Shown: positions 22,285 to 34,483, counted from the stretch's first letter. The stretch is 64,000 nucleotides of DNA from Clavaria fumosa (GCA_951802425.1 OX637798.1:3162001-3226000); one strand, 5' to 3'. Translations and numbers: made by a program. Notes: a model not told the origin generated them from the sequence alone.

Positions 22285-25200
22285 TCACATCGAGACAGTT
22301 CCATATCCGAAGCTCGTACGTTCTAAACCTCTCGCGATGAGCATGAATTGCTGCGCAGCCTCTCGCGTCCGTTTGATTGAACGTGAGCTGCCGTCAGACT
22401 AAGTTGAGCTATCCCATCTGGACATAAACTGGGCTTACCCAATCACAGCCTTCAAAAATTTCTCCTTAACCTCAGGGCCTGCTTTCGATGGCATGAAGTT
22501 CTCCTGCTCGCCAGATGAGCCAATTTCTTCCTACCCCAAACCCAAGAGAACCACTCACATCGAATAAGATCTCAGCCATCCATGTTCGACATTCTTGCAG
22601 GGAATGAGTAACCATTGTTGAAAGCAATTCAATCAAATTCGGCATTGCGGAGCGAGGTGTTACTCCCGCAAATCCGTTCAGAATCGCGCTCATGATGGCC
22701 CGTCCATGTGACCGCAGCAACGCTATCTTGATCTCCGCGTATTCTTCCCTAGTTGAAACCCGGGTGATGAGCGTACCCTACACCATCGCCGTCGGATTAG
22801 AAGAAAAGAAGCAAGAAAGAAGAAAGTAGCACACCAAATATGTGCATGCTGAGACAAGGGAATATCGCTCCTGCAATGAGATAGACGAGATGGCACACTG
22901 CACAAGGGAGTCCAACCCCCCCGGCGGCAAACGGAACAAGGAAGGGAGAAAGTGGAGCGTAATCTATCAGGCAATGAGATCTATCCGTAGTATTCTAAGC
23001 AAACAGCGCACCGGTTCCATGCATGAAAAGAACGCTTGCACAATGTCTGGGTTCTAGCACAGGAAACAACATTAGAATATATCCCCTAGAGGAATAGCCA
23101 AAAATTCACAGCTGTCATCGCCCCCGGTTGCCCTAAGAATGTCAAACTGGTCTCTAGTAGCACTGGGAGCAAATTCGAAACAATCGCGTGCGATTCTGCA
23201 TCAGGCCCTTGCTTGATTGGCGTTATAACAGATGAAGGGCAATCAAGTTGAATAATAAGTATACGAGCCAAGGTGAGCCAGGTCGCCGTCAACTGGCGCT
23301 TGCAGGCAAGACAGACGAGCTCTAGGAGGGGTCCAGAGGGTAGCGAGATGAGAGTAATTTCATATGGAAGACATGTAATGGCTTTGAAGGTGTCACTCAG
23401 TGCCTGTGCGAGGACATCAGAATGCAGATTGTCACATGCACACCTGGAGACGTTCACTACTCACATCACTCGCACTTGCATCCACTGACCAAAGATTGAC
23501 TGCACTATTAATAGCAGAAAACAAATCTTCCCGCACTTTGACCATCCGTGAGTCAAGGCGAGCCGCCTTAATGCGCTCAACACCAACTAGATCTTCGGGT
23601 GATTCATCAAGGCTGAAAGTCAAATCCGGACTCCGTGTAAAGCCTTTAGCGACTGCCGTTATCGTTTGCAATTGCATGGTCGCCGCTGCACGTGCCTCTT
23701 CAGGCGCCTGGAATGAGTCATGATTCACATGAGATTGCATCATAAACAAAAGAGTAGACTTGCTCGAGCGCAAGATTGAATGGCATCAATGAGCTTTTGA
23801 ATAACTGGCCCGACGATTGCCTGTACAGATTCATGAGAGTTATGAGAAGATAAATAAAGGAATGACTTACTTCAACGGGGGAAATCTGCTGCTCTGGAGG
23901 CAGTGCCTGTATGACACTTGCAATCGACTGGAGTACCTTGGCCCTTTCTGTGTCCTAAAAGATGGCCATGAATCACGAGTGGAAGACAAGTAGCTAATAC
24001 CACAAACTGGAATCAAGGTCAAATTTGCATGCAGTTCTGCAAAAGCATCGATATGCAGTGCCAATGCCGTCCTATTGGAGTCACAAAGATCTCGTAGAGC
24101 GTTTGCGGCTGCGAGGCACAACGCAGGTTCAGGAAGGGCAGTTACAACATAACCTATGGCAATGAAAAGCGTCGAAGGCACAGCGGAAGGGGAAGAGGGG
24201 ACTTGTGTAGTGAACCAAGTTGCGTAGGCTCCTGCAGACGATAAACTATCCAGACAAAATCAACAGGGCACCGATTAAACCACGGACCAATGAGGCTAGT
24301 CGTTGTGCGGCGCACACGATGTTGTCCGGAAGTTGGGAATTTCCCCAAGATCTCAGGCCCGAATAGCTTCACTAGATGTGGGCTATCATTCAAAGGGACG
24401 GCTTCCTGTACAGAGCTGATGCAGTGAAGTGTAGCTTCGATTTCCTTTTCGAGATGATCAAAACGCGACTGGAAAGCAAACCAGGCATAAGATATACCTC
24501 CCAACCGTGTTGTCCTAGCGTCATTGACAATCTTTTGTCAATGTCATCGATATAAAAACCAAGCAATTTGTCTCGCAGAACGTAATATCTGTTTCAGTTA
24601 TCGAGTCATGTTTGTGGTCTAAAGGTTCGAGGCCTCACGCATTAATTAACGTGTCGCCTACGTCACGCCGATAACTGAGGAATAGATGAGAGATGGGTCA
24701 TGGGCTTTAACAGGAACTCACGTACTATTCAAATTTCTCTACTTGATCTGTGAGAGTGTGTCACTGTAGCGTCAATGAAGCATGCAAAGTCGTGTTTACC
24801 ATGAGTCCAGCTGACCAAAATCTCTGATCTCGGCCAGACCACCTTCGCCCTGAGTACTTGAACAAGTTCGGCATACACGGCTTCGACTACGATCCATTGT
24901 TCTTTTTCATTTTGTATCCGGGTCTGCGCGTTTTGGACATCGTTTACTTCTTCTTCCCATCCGTCCGAGTTGTACTCGGCATTCCACAAGGCCTCCTGAA
25001 ACAGGTACCAGAACCCAAGCGTCATCTCGCTATCCTCCTCGTCAATGCCATAGAGGCCAGGCAGACCAGTGAATGCGAGAATCAATCTGAGAAAATTCTG
25101 GATGACATGAGCTCTGGTAAGAGTGCTACTGGTAAAGGGCGTCTCCATGGCGGGCTGTGGCGAAGCAACATTGCATGCAAGATATGAGGTAGAGTGGTCG

Positions 25201-26714
25201 CTGATAGCGACTAGAAGTTTGCAAAATGCGTGGGAAAGCGAGCGGTCTGAACCTGCATAACCAGAGGTTGGTAGTCTCGTCGTACATCGGCTGTTAGCGG
25301 ATCATTTAACCTTCGAGAGTGATCTCCAGCAGCCTTGCACCCCATCTTTCACACCATACGAGAAGAGGCTCTGTCAAGATCTTGCTCCCCACGCCGGGTG
25401 ATTTCGACAAGACCTCTTCGAGAGTTTCAGCAGCGGGCAAAAAAATCGAGGAATCGAATTCAGCATTTGATTGAACATCAGATGCGGCTTTAGGTTCGAG
25501 GAGTTGGATTAAACGCGGTAGAATATCGGTTAGTTCGCTGTGTCCAATCAACGAACATCAAGGCCAACACTGATAATGAGATTAAGCGACGTACCTTACG
25601 CGTAGATTCGATATCCATGCATTCAGACATCTAAGGGCTGAAGGGAGTTCGTTATTTATTGTTCCGATTTGGGGTGTGGCAATTGCATTAGTGATGGCAT
25701 GTACGACCGTGGGTACGGCATCTAGCAGCGACTGCTGCATTTGCAACCTACAGCTAGTTTGTCAAAGAACTGCAAGTAAATTTACGGACCCACTTAGCTG
25801 AAGCGACCAGGTCTGCACTTCCAATCTCTTCCGCGACGATGGCCAGAAAATCAAGGATCGCGTAGGCGGGGACACCTTCATTCGAAAAATAGGCGACGCA
25901 GTTCATAAGCCAATTCGGCCACTGATTTGGAATTGTGGCAAGGTGCATAGCAAGTGCGGTTAGCTAACAGACGGTCATCCACGATTATTGCAGACCCAAA
26001 AAATGATTTGTAGGCAAACTTACCGCTACATATAGTTTCCTGTGCACGACCTTCTCATGGCCTGCCAGAACTGAGCGCGAAATGAGGTCCAAGAGGAGCT
26101 GGCGTAGTTGGACGCGGTGGTTTTCAGGAAGAGTATCCCTTGGTAAAAGTCTGTTTCAGTAAGATTCTTCCAACGGTTCTGAAAATGAAATCGCCAAATA
26201 CGGAAAACAATTGTTTGGAGCAACAGAGGAATAAATTTAGTGTCGTCGCATCCACTTAAAGGAAAGCGAGCGGCTCTGAACGAATCAAAAGCCTTCCTTA
26301 ACGTGGATATCCACGAAAGGTCATTTGTCCATATTCATGCCTTAGAGCGGCCGACAAAGGAATGACATGCAATGGCATCGTGTTGCGATTGTTCACAAGC
26401 AGGCAATACTTACCAATCTCTCGCAATCTTGACCTGAATCGTATGCGCGCCAAAAAAGCGCACGTTGGGCTCGGCGCTCTGAAGGAGAGGTACGAATAAG
26501 CCCCATGCATGGGAGTGCTTCTGAATCATAAAAAGCTCTTGCTGGATACGTTTCTGGTCTTCTGGGTTGACCACTATAGGACTATACGCCCGCCGTATAA
26601 GCTAGTTTACGGTTCAATGCACGGTTATGTCCACCAGGCACTAAGGGATTGACAAACCTGAGCGGCTCGATCAACATCATTTGGCGAAAGCGCAGGAAGA
26701 AAATCTGCCTCCAT
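22285..26714 (-). CDS. Importin-beta family karyopherin (importin-13/Kap122-like)
   Basis: Twenty-one exons: 26714-26654, 26573-26414, 26138-26024, 25963-25794, 25747-25595, 25537-25311, 25252-24800, 24747-24726, 24674-24639, 24588-24498, 24444-24288, 24231-24008, 23954-23871, 23820-23764, 23707-23465, 23403-23110, 23053-23012, 22963-22835, 22777-22559, 22503-22439, 22387-22285. They sum to 1034 aa, typical of nuclear transport receptors. Landmarks are EPNVRFFGAHTIQVKIARDW (importin N-terminal region), HRKLYVALTALAMHL, YRRDVGDTLINAYYVLRD, LPPGGLDSLVQCAISS and the conserved end SIKRTREAAQQFMLIARGL. It should carry cargo through nuclear pores with Ran-GTP. Intron 23763-23708 has a GC donor (GCAAGT); exon 8 is 22 nt. 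The first long intron (26413-26139, 275 nt) ends at an unusual ACCAAG. Confidence 0.85.
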
Positions 26715-27041
26715 CTGGACTTGAGCAAGTCCGAGTCTTTTATGTTAAAAGGGAGGAGCAGACTCGGCTCTGTGGCATGTACTGGTATAGCTCGGACGTC
26801 GACAATGACAGCACAGGGGAGATGCATCCGGTCACGCGTTGCTATACATGGTGTCTGCACACGCGCGCGAAACTGGTGCGAGGTCGGAGAGAACGGCTGG
26901 AAGGAGTCCACCGTCCCAATCCTAGCCCTCGCTTGCTTACACTGAAATCTCTCCACTGAATTCCCTTATATGCGCCAGATATACTTAGTACTCCAGCATC
27001 CCATCCTCAAGCATATCGACGCGCGTTAACGTGGTCGACTG
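26715..27041. other. Divergent promoter region, importin / TDP1
   Basis: 327 bp between the start codons of the minus-strand importin gene and the plus-strand TDP1 gene, so both promoters must lie here. Confidence 0.6.
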
Positions 27042-29439
27042 ATGGAAGACGACGAATTACAGAGGTCCGATAAATTCTGCATGCACGCCTTTTGCTTAGG
27101 CTTCTGACCACTATCGATCAGAGCCATCGCCCTCAGTCTTGAGACGTCCAAGTCAAGCAGACACGAGGTCGTTGACGTAGAAGATTCGGAAGACGATGAG
27201 ACTTTTCAGTCACAGTTGAAGCAAGCCATCGAGGCCTCGAAATCTCTCATATCCGCGACATCGTCTCACGCACCCGCTGCTATTACATCTCAGGATCAAT
27301 CTGTCGCTACGGGCTCTTCCGCATTTCTCGCGGAACGGGCTTCTCTGGAAGAAGCAAGATTAGAGCGCCAGAAGAAGCGTCTGCGTCCGATACGAGATCC
27401 TGAGCCTGTGGTGAATGCCGAGGTTGATAAAACCTCCGCCAAGAAGCGACGCCTCTCACCACACAGTGTCACCGACGTGCAAATAATAACCGGGCGCGCT
27501 AGTGAGGAGAATGCCTCTGCTGAACTTGGTGAAAAGTTTTGGGAGGGTGAGCTCAGACAGACAGCAAATATCCACACGCATCCTCGGAGAGATGGCCAGC
27601 CAACCTTTCGTTTGACTACTGTCATCGGCGAGGCAAGTCGACCGTCTTCGTAGTGAGCATCCAATCACCTTTGGGCTTCAGAAATCAGACCTGGCATTTG
27701 CAATCATCTCATCGTACTGCCTCGATATTGCATGGGTATACCAGTTCTTCGATCCCCGTGTCCCGGTCATTCTGGTTGCACAGCCTGCGCCCGAAAGCAG
27801 TGGTGAACCAGACATGCACTATGCCCTCCCGAACTGGATCCGAACTACGCCTCGCCTGAGGCGTGGAGTCGGGTGTATGCACATGAAGGTGCGGTGGCAT
27901 TTTAAAGCCATCTCCAATCACGCTAATGTGATCTCCTTCCAGTTCATGCTGGTAGCTCAGACATCCTTCACTCTGCTAATACCTTATCTGAGCATTATCC
28001 TATCATAGTTGTTCTATGCTTCGGGCCGCCTGCGAATCGTCGTATCGACCGCCAACCTTATACCCCATGACTTTCGCGATATCGAAAATGCAAGTCAATG
28101 ACTTTTTCCAGATTGAATGTATCGTGATTCGCTGCAGACCATTTGGCTGCAAGACATTCCTCTTCGTGCTCCCCCAGTAGCATCAACCCCTCGCAATTCA
28201 GACGATTTTCCTTCAGTCTTGCAACGTGTTTTATATGCTATTCACGTCCAACCCGCCTTGACAACAATGCTAACTGATGTGAGTGATGTGCGGGATGCTT
28301 TCCCAAAATCGCGCTTATCATTTCAAAGCACCCTAATCTGCCAATCCAAGCAATAACTGACCTGCGTTCTCGCTGGGATTGGTCCAAAGTCAAGGCTCGC
28401 TTAATCCCATCCCTCTCAGGCCAGACTCGTGGTTGGGAGGAAATTTCCCGTGTTGGACATACAAGACTGGGGAAACTAGTTTCCGATATTAAGTTGCCTA
28501 AGGCGGGGAAGCAGTTGGTCCTCGAATGTCAGGTGATGAGAGTGTTTCATCCTGTCGTGTTCGAAGTTGAGCTCACCTCCATAGGGCTCGAGCATTGGGT
28601 ATTACACCTCTGAATGGCTTAATCAATTCTATCGTTCAGCGCTTGGCGAATCCCTCACATCATACCTTAACATGCCCCAGAAGGAACGGAAGAAACAAGA
28701 GTGGCCGCCGCTGAAGATCGTCTTCCCGTCCCTGAAGACTGTTCAGGCATCGGTCCTCGGTCCGGCTGTACGCTACGGGACGCTTAAGTATTGTACGATT
28801 ACTCACTTCCATTATCATAGGGCGGTGGGACTATGTTCTGTCGGCGTAGTCAGTGGGAGTTGGGGAACTTCCCTAAGCATCTGTTTTACGACTCGAATAG
28901 CAGAGCTGGAGGTGTTTTGATGCATTCGAAAGTACGTTAATGTTTTGCAAGGCATCAACCTGGGTTGATAAATTTCTTCAAGATGATTATTGCCACTTTG
29001 CAAGACGTTGAAAAGGGCAAGCAAAGCAAGCTCAGATTCAGCCGTGAGCACGAAGACGCAACTACCGATGAGGTTGTTGAGATGCCCCCCCCTACCATTG
29101 GCTGGGCTTACATTGGATCGCATAACTTCACGCCCGCTGCCTGGGGAACATTGTCTGGGTCCAACACGGACCCAGTCCTCAATGTCAGTGATTCCTAGTC
29201 TTTCGATGAATATTTTGTAATAACAAGAGCAGTGCCGAAACTATGAGCTTGGGGTGATGATACCGCTTCGGGACGAGGCGGAAGCAGACAAAGTAGCCTG
29301 TTTCGAGCGGCCGCCCAGGAAGTACAATTCAAGCGCTGACGTGCCTTGGGTACGTAACTTGTATGACGAGTTCAGATGTGAATTTCTGATAATCCCACAG
29401 ATTCAGGACGAACACTTGATAGAGCACGGAGTTGATTAG
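27042..29439 (+). CDS. TDP1: Tyrosyl-DNA phosphodiesterase 1
   Basis: Twelve exons (27042-27064, 27122-27632, 27682-27888, 27943-27951, 28009-28089, 28138-28278, 28329-28532, 28585-28767, 28821-28931, 28983-29183, 29233-29349, 29401-29439) give 608 aa. Both HKD motifs are present: GCMHMK...ANLI and GGVLMHSK...GSHNFTPAAWG. Other marks are DIAWVYQFFDP, RDIENTIWLQDIPLR and the end IQDEHLIEHGVD. The enzyme removes topoisomerase I peptides from 3' DNA ends in the nucleus. The N-terminus EDDELQRAIALSLE looks like a ubiquitin-interacting motif, with a second candidate at QSQLKQAIEASK. Introns 27633-27681 and 28090-28137 have GC donors (both GCAAGT). Exon 4 is 9 nt (Phe-Met-Leu) within the first catalytic segment. 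Confidence 0.93.
27943..27951 (+). other. 9-nt microexon of TDP1
   Basis: TTCATGCTG sits between CTTCCAG and GTAGCT and supplies Phe-Met-Leu directly after the first HxK motif, giving HMK-FML-LFYASG as expected for the family. Confidence 0.8.
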
Positions 29440-29606
29440 GACCTTACTCGATTATGAATGCAGTGGCCGCCAGACATAGGTGTAAGCTGGGTGCCCAATC
29501 ATGTCTTCTTGATAAGTCAGCCCCGGATCCAGACTTTAAGCTGCAAAGCTGGCATCATAAATAAAATTTTATGTCGTCGATTTATGTCAATTGAAACAGT
29601 CTTAAG
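29440..29606. other. Convergent terminator region
   Basis: Gap between the 3' ends of TDP1 and the minus-strand membrane-protein gene; it includes AATAAA at about 29559. Nothing else seen. Confidence 0.4.
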
Positions 29607-31649
29607 TCATGACATGACGGAGTACTCCCCACTTCTTTCAATATCTATCCTTCTCTCCCGCAAAGCTGTCCTTGCTTTGTGCTCATTATCCGTCCAAATA
29701 GTGAAACCAGAAGCCTCCGAGCGGAAGGTAGTGCTTGACGAATGGCGCGTCACTATTTCAGGTCTGGGAATGCGAGATATGCTTCGACTGGCGGAAGCCA
29801 TTTCTGAGCTGAGTTGAAGGCTTTTCAACTTCCCCGTCCTTTTCCTCGAGGAGGACGGTTTGCGTGGATGGGAATAGCCGAAGCGCCTCGATGATGCGGA
29901 ATAGCCGCTGCTCAATCGGCTCGTTATCCCAGGGCGGCGCCCAAAATACCCGCTAAGTTGACGAGATTTCGTGGCTACTTTCGGCAGCTCCGGGATCGAT
30001 AAAAGAGACGTGTTCGAATCAACGGAGGCCGTAGACAGATCACCGGCGCTCAGCGAACTCGCTCGTTCGACATGGCGGTCGGATTCCAAGTTGTGCATGC
30101 GCGCTGGCCACGTGCCCTCCGTCATCGCCGTTGGCTTCTGTACTATAGATGAGGTCTTGGAGTCCGTGAGACTTGGCTTCACCTTGCTTGGGCGACGCTT
30201 CCCCGGATCCCGCATCAGGCGCTGATGTGACCGAGAGGGTAGCTGGGTCAATGTGTGGTCGTTTATGGCGGGTCCTGCCGCCTTGAGACTATGGGAAACG
30301 GCGTTGAACGCATGAACCAAATTTTCTCTCAAAGTCTCCGGCCAAGTTTCCGCGGTCTTGTGTCCTTCTCGAGCATCAGGAATGCTCTCCCCGGGGAATG
30401 GCAAGGGTGGCAAGAGATCCCAGTTTCGGCTTCCGCGTCCGTTTTCAGTGTCCCTGGGTGACCGAGGTTGCAAGGGCGCCCAGGGCACCGCTAATCCTTG
30501 ACCGTTCAGTCCCAGAAATCTTGGCCTCGCACCAGGAACAGCTTCTCTTGGGGTGCCGCATTCGGGGGGTATTGTTCCAGCGTGTCTTCCCACCAGCCCT
30601 GTTGAGAATGGGTCGTTGACGTCGAACGAAGAAGGCTGGTCGCCTGGCATGAGATTGGTGACCTTGAGCGGACCGAGATGTACTGCGTGCTGGTGGTCCC
30701 TGATGCTCTCGCTTGAGCCTACGCGACGTGCGAATGGCTCGGCCGTCCCTAGACAGTCGGAGGGAATGGCATACGGTAGACTTCGATTTGCTTCTAGCAC
30801 ATCACGATGATCCAAGCTCTGCGCTTGCGCTTGATGTGTCCTCGGCTGCCCGACGCTGTCACCTAGGAATTCCCATTCCGTCATCGCAGATGTGCGTCCA
30901 ATGAAGGTAGAAGGAGGGCGGGCCTCTTCCAATCTCGCTTCATTGTCCGGCTGTGCCCAAGGCACCCGAAATATACCATCATCAATTGGCTCACGACGAC
31001 GAACACGAAACCACCACGCAATCACGGTTGCTATGAATGCAATGCTCACAATGACGCCAAAGACGATTCCTATGTAGTGCGACGCATTATGGCTCGATGC
31101 GACCAGGCGTGTGTTGGGGGTTGAAGTTTCAGAAGTGGCAGCCTCGCCAGGAAGCGAAGCCGTCGGTAAAGAGGATACGGATGATGAGAAGAATGGTGAT
31201 GATGATGACACCGGTGTGGAGAAAGACGATGAGGGTGGGACCAAGCTCTGTGGCAAAGACGATAACCCCAGAGATTCAGCGGTTGATGGGATGGGAACCG
31301 AGTTTGTATTGGACTGCGTTTGTTGAACCAGCTGCGATAAGGTCTGTGGGTGGCTCGAGGTAGAGGAGGGTGATGGTGATAGCGTGAAATATTGGACACG
31401 TGCACTCGTATAGGAAGATGAATCAAGGATCGAGGAAGACGCTGCGACATCGCTTGGGATGGGAATTGCAAAAGTATGTTGCATTCCCCCGGAAATTATC
31501 TGTTCAGGAACCACAATCGATGCCTGTCCATCTGGGCCAAGCACGAGATTGGGAGGAATGGGTTCAGGGATTCTTGGAAAGTGATAGCCGCTTGCAGAAG
31601 CTTCACGCGTTTTCCCGCAACGCCCTTGTGCATCCGAGACCATGTCCAT
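29607..31649 (-). CDS. Single-pass Ser/Thr-rich membrane protein
   Basis: An open frame of 680 codons from ATG 31649. Roughly the first 190 residues are rich in Ser, Thr and Pro (likely glycosylated and extracellular). One strong membrane span follows at about 192-213 (YIGIVFGVIVSIAFIATVIA), then RVRRR as a stop-transfer signal and a cytosolic tail of about 460 residues rich in Ser/Arg, ending SGEYSVMS. This is the architecture of fungal wall-stress or adhesion-type membrane proteins, but no named domain is visible. The N-terminal signal peptide is missing from this frame; the frame stays open further 5' and one or more upstream exons (perhaps including ATG near 31801) probably exist. Confidence 0.7.
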   Translation of the reverse strand: MDMVSDAQGRCGKTREASASGYHFPRIPEPIPPNLVLGPDGQASIVVPEQIISGGMQHTFAIPIPSDVAASSSILDSSSYTSARVQYFTLSPSPSSTSSHPQTLSQLVQQTQSNTNSVPIPSTAESLGLSSLPQSLVPPSSSFSTPVSSSSPFFSSSVSSLPTASLPGEAATSETSTPNTRLVASSHNASHYIGIVFGVIVSIAFIATVIAWWFRVRRREPIDDGIFRVPWAQPDNEARLEEARPPSTFIGRTSAMTEWEFLGDSVGQPRTHQAQAQSLDHRDVLEANRSLPYAIPSDCLGTAEPFARRVGSSESIRDHQHAVHLGPLKVTNLMPGDQPSSFDVNDPFSTGLVGRHAGTIPPECGTPREAVPGARPRFLGLNGQGLAVPWAPLQPRSPRDTENGRGSRNWDLLPPLPFPGESIPDAREGHKTAETWPETLRENLVHAFNAVSHSLKAAGPAINDHTLTQLPSRSHQRLMRDPGKRRPSKVKPSLTDSKTSSIVQKPTAMTEGTWPARMHNLESDRHVERASSLSAGDLSTASVDSNTSLLSIPELPKVATKSRQLSGYFGRRPGITSRLSSGYSASSRRFGYSHPRKPSSSRKRTGKLKSLQLSSEMASASRSISRIPRPEIVTRHSSSTTFRSEASGFTIWTDNEHKARTALRERRIDIERSGEYSVMS

Positions 31650-32258
31650 GCTACGGAGGTATCCGAGGTGAAGTAAGACGGAACTGAGCGAAGATGTAGA
31701 AAAAATGAAGGAATGAATGGGAGGGCTCCGCCTGCGGTGTAGAAAATAGAGGATTCAAAGGCTTGACTCACTGATCACAGACTCGACGGTTTTATTGCCC
31801 ATCGCCAATCGAGGTCAGCCTTCATTAGAATGGATCAAGTCTGGATCGCAATTCTGCGAGAGGGCCGGATGATTCTACGTCGCTCCTTTCTAGCAGCCTC
31901 CAGAGTCCAGACTCTCCACACAGGCTGCTGAATTGCGCCTCCGTGCGAAGGATCAAGCGGGTGCTTTTAATGGTGGCCTACCTGATTTGTACTAGAATCA
32001 ACATGATGTGGTTCCTTGCAACCAGAAGTCACGGCTCACGGTAATGGCATTCACGGCGCCCCGGATTTGCTGCCATTAACTCGGCTTTGCGAGGTTGCCG
32101 GTCGAACTACCATGGGAGCTTTCCCTCCTCGCTTCCGAGTAACGGGAGCGCTTATTGAAATCAATTCCGGATGAGCGGAAGGACGGATGGATGTGTACAG
32201 TCTAGCGCTCTCATTTATGTTTGGTTTTGCCCGTCTGGTTCGTTGATCATCTCTCCTC
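31650..32258. other. Divergent upstream region
   Basis: Lies between the membrane-protein gene (minus) and the first DUF6534 gene (plus). It probably contains a 5' exon of the former (around 31700-31805) and both promoters. Confidence 0.4.
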
Positions 32259-34261
32259 ATGAAGCTCGACTACTCCCCCAAAACGCTTATACTTAGTGCG
32301 TGCCTTGTATTAATTCTTTCGAGAACATTGACACCGACATCCATCAGGCCCCTTGCTTGGCACGATGCTGACTCTGATGTAAGTATAGTTTGCGGTTTGT
32401 CGAGTCCCTGTGATGCTGACCAGGAACAGTTTGTACGGCGCCGTCAGTGTGCGGATCACCCTTGGCCGCAAGAAACTTAACTCCTCGATCTAGACTTGTA
32501 TGCAGACCTACCAATATTACAGTAACGAATGTGAAGATTCCTTCTGGATGAAGCGTGAGCAGCCTGGAATATCCGAGCTATGAAAAGATTGGACTCACAG
32601 TTTCATTCGTACATCCTAAAAGTTTTAGTAGGTTTTCAAGCAATCCTTCTTCCATCAAAGTCTGATTGCTACGCTAGGTTGCCTTCGTATTGTGCGAATC
32701 CGTCCTTGGACGCATACCTTTTAATTAATAATATACCTTCAAGTATCCTGGAATCGGCGCAGGCGAGCTTTGCAATCCACCATATTGAGTACAATCTCGT
32801 CGAGCATTACGGAGACCTGCGTGTCTTGAAACAAGTTGGATGGTATGTTCCAAAGTCACTCAATCCTAGTCAACGTTGTAATTATTGTTAATAGGAGCAT
32901 CCCCGTGAGTGCGATTGCTGGCTTCGTTCGTTTAGACGCGGCTGACCTGTCCGCGTCAAGGCCGCTGTTATATGTGGCGTAAGTCATGCTTCTGTCACTA
33001 CAGAATTCCGACACTGATGAGCAATCTCCAGTTTATCATTGCATGGACTGTGAACCAGTGAGAGATCTGTAACATTCAGGTTACTGGTGCTCATGGTCGA
33101 CATAGATTTTTCGTCCGCAGAATTTATTATTGTGAGCACGACTTCCGTCGGTATGATTGCCAAACTGACCCTCAATTCTAGTGAGCAAACGAAATCTGTT
33201 GTTATCCATCATCATAGTACGCACCTCCCGCAGATTTACGCTGAAGATGATTAGCTGAGAGCCTCTAAAGAGTTTGTTCGCCACCGTCCGACCAGGTGAG
33301 TACTATCAGAGTTTCTCGTGAAAATGGAGACTCACACTCTTCCAGCGTTCGGAATTGGTAGGTCGATATATTTCAAGTCATTTGGCAGTGTTGACCGATG
33401 ACATGCGCTACATTCAGCTGCCTCCGTATTGGCGTAAGTTGCATGTTCATATTTAGTTGGTGTCAAAATTGAAGGGCATCCAGCGTCAATCAACTTGCAT
33501 GGGAGAGATTTGAGAAGCATGTTCAATGGGCCCTGATAACAGGGTTGTCTGTCGGATTGGTAGCAGACTGTTTGATTACCTGCTGTGTCTCTTTCCATCT
33601 CCTCAAGGGCCGACGAACTATACGCCCGTGGGTGTGATAAATTTCGTTCGATTCTCAATCTCTGACCCTCGTCTAGAGTCATCAACGCTCTGTTACGGTA
33701 CACCATCAACACAGGCGCAATACTTAGGTGCGCTTCTCAGTCATGTTTTCTAGTGCCGTGGCGTGATTGTTGTCAGTATCTTTGCTATCCTTGAGCTAGT
33801 GACGGTCAGGATCCAACGCCAACATCTCATTGATAACTAACTTTCGTGCCTTGTCCAGCTTGTCCTTTTCCCCCGGACGCTCATATTTCTTGGAATCTTT
33901 CAAGTTCAGATTCAGCGTATGTGCTCATTGTCGCATTACGAAGTTTCGCGCTGATGACTGTCCAGTGTATGCAAACTGTTTCCTCACCACGTGAGTCAAC
34001 AGGGCGCTTCGATTGCCTTGATTAATCATATTCCCCAGTCTCAACGCACGACAATCTCTCCGGGAGGAAACCTCGACTATGGGCGCTCTCAATCTCGACA
34101 GTTCCGCGCAACTCAGACACCGTCTACGGACCCTGCATGCGGATGGAAAAGCTGGATCATTCACCAGTGTAAATGCGTCTCGGAGAGCGTCTGACTTGAA
34201 TTCTGGGAAATCCGCAGATTCACCGAGATATTCGTCGTCCCCCTTGCGCGCAAGCACATGA
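32259..34261 (+). CDS. DUF6534-type multispan membrane protein 1
   Basis: The pieces follow the order usual for this basidiomycete family: MKLDYSPKTLIL, then PLLGTMLTLMNSLYGATCMQ after the first intron, TYQYYSNECEDSFWMK, LVAFVFILESAQASFAIH, an NLVEHYGDLR loop, ALITGLSVGLVADCLITCCV, VINALLRYTINTGAIL, YANCFLTTLNARQSLREE, and a Ser-rich cytosolic tail ending SSSPLRAST. Membrane spans dominate; function is unknown for the family. Many exons are tiny. A 5-nt exon TTTTA (32623-32627) and a 14-nt exon (32678-32691) are needed to reach LVAFVF from WMK. The stretch 32895-33510 is not resolved and could hold a lesion. Confidence 0.6.
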
Positions 34262-34483
34262 ACATCTTCAGCGAATTACGAGGATCGTTGAAAAAGATTC
34301 CCACTCCCTTGCTTTCAGAAATCCACGAAAGTGATACTACCATTGTACGAAATAGCGATTTATTGATAGTCCATATAACATCCAGAGAATTGACGCCTAA
34401 CAAACGAGAACTGATCTATCGACACCTATGTCGACGCCCATGTACAATCACAGAGCGTCAGATTCGGTTGTGTGCCAAAGTGC
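34262..34483. other. Convergent gap
   Basis: 3' flanks of the DUF6534 gene and MsrA. A plus-strand frame (34258-34506) crosses it but has no recognised content. Confidence 0.35.

Noticed and set aside
22905..22930. Apparent G-run frameshift in the importin exon
   Set aside because: It disappears when the preceding exon ends at 23012 (phase 0); the frame LPPGGLDSLVQ is then intact.
26139..26413. Exon inside the 275-nt importin intron (open frame around 26221-26298)
   Set aside because: Each possible acceptor there gives a stop or a frame clash; only GAT-TG|intron|G-GAT restores ARDWDTLPENH.
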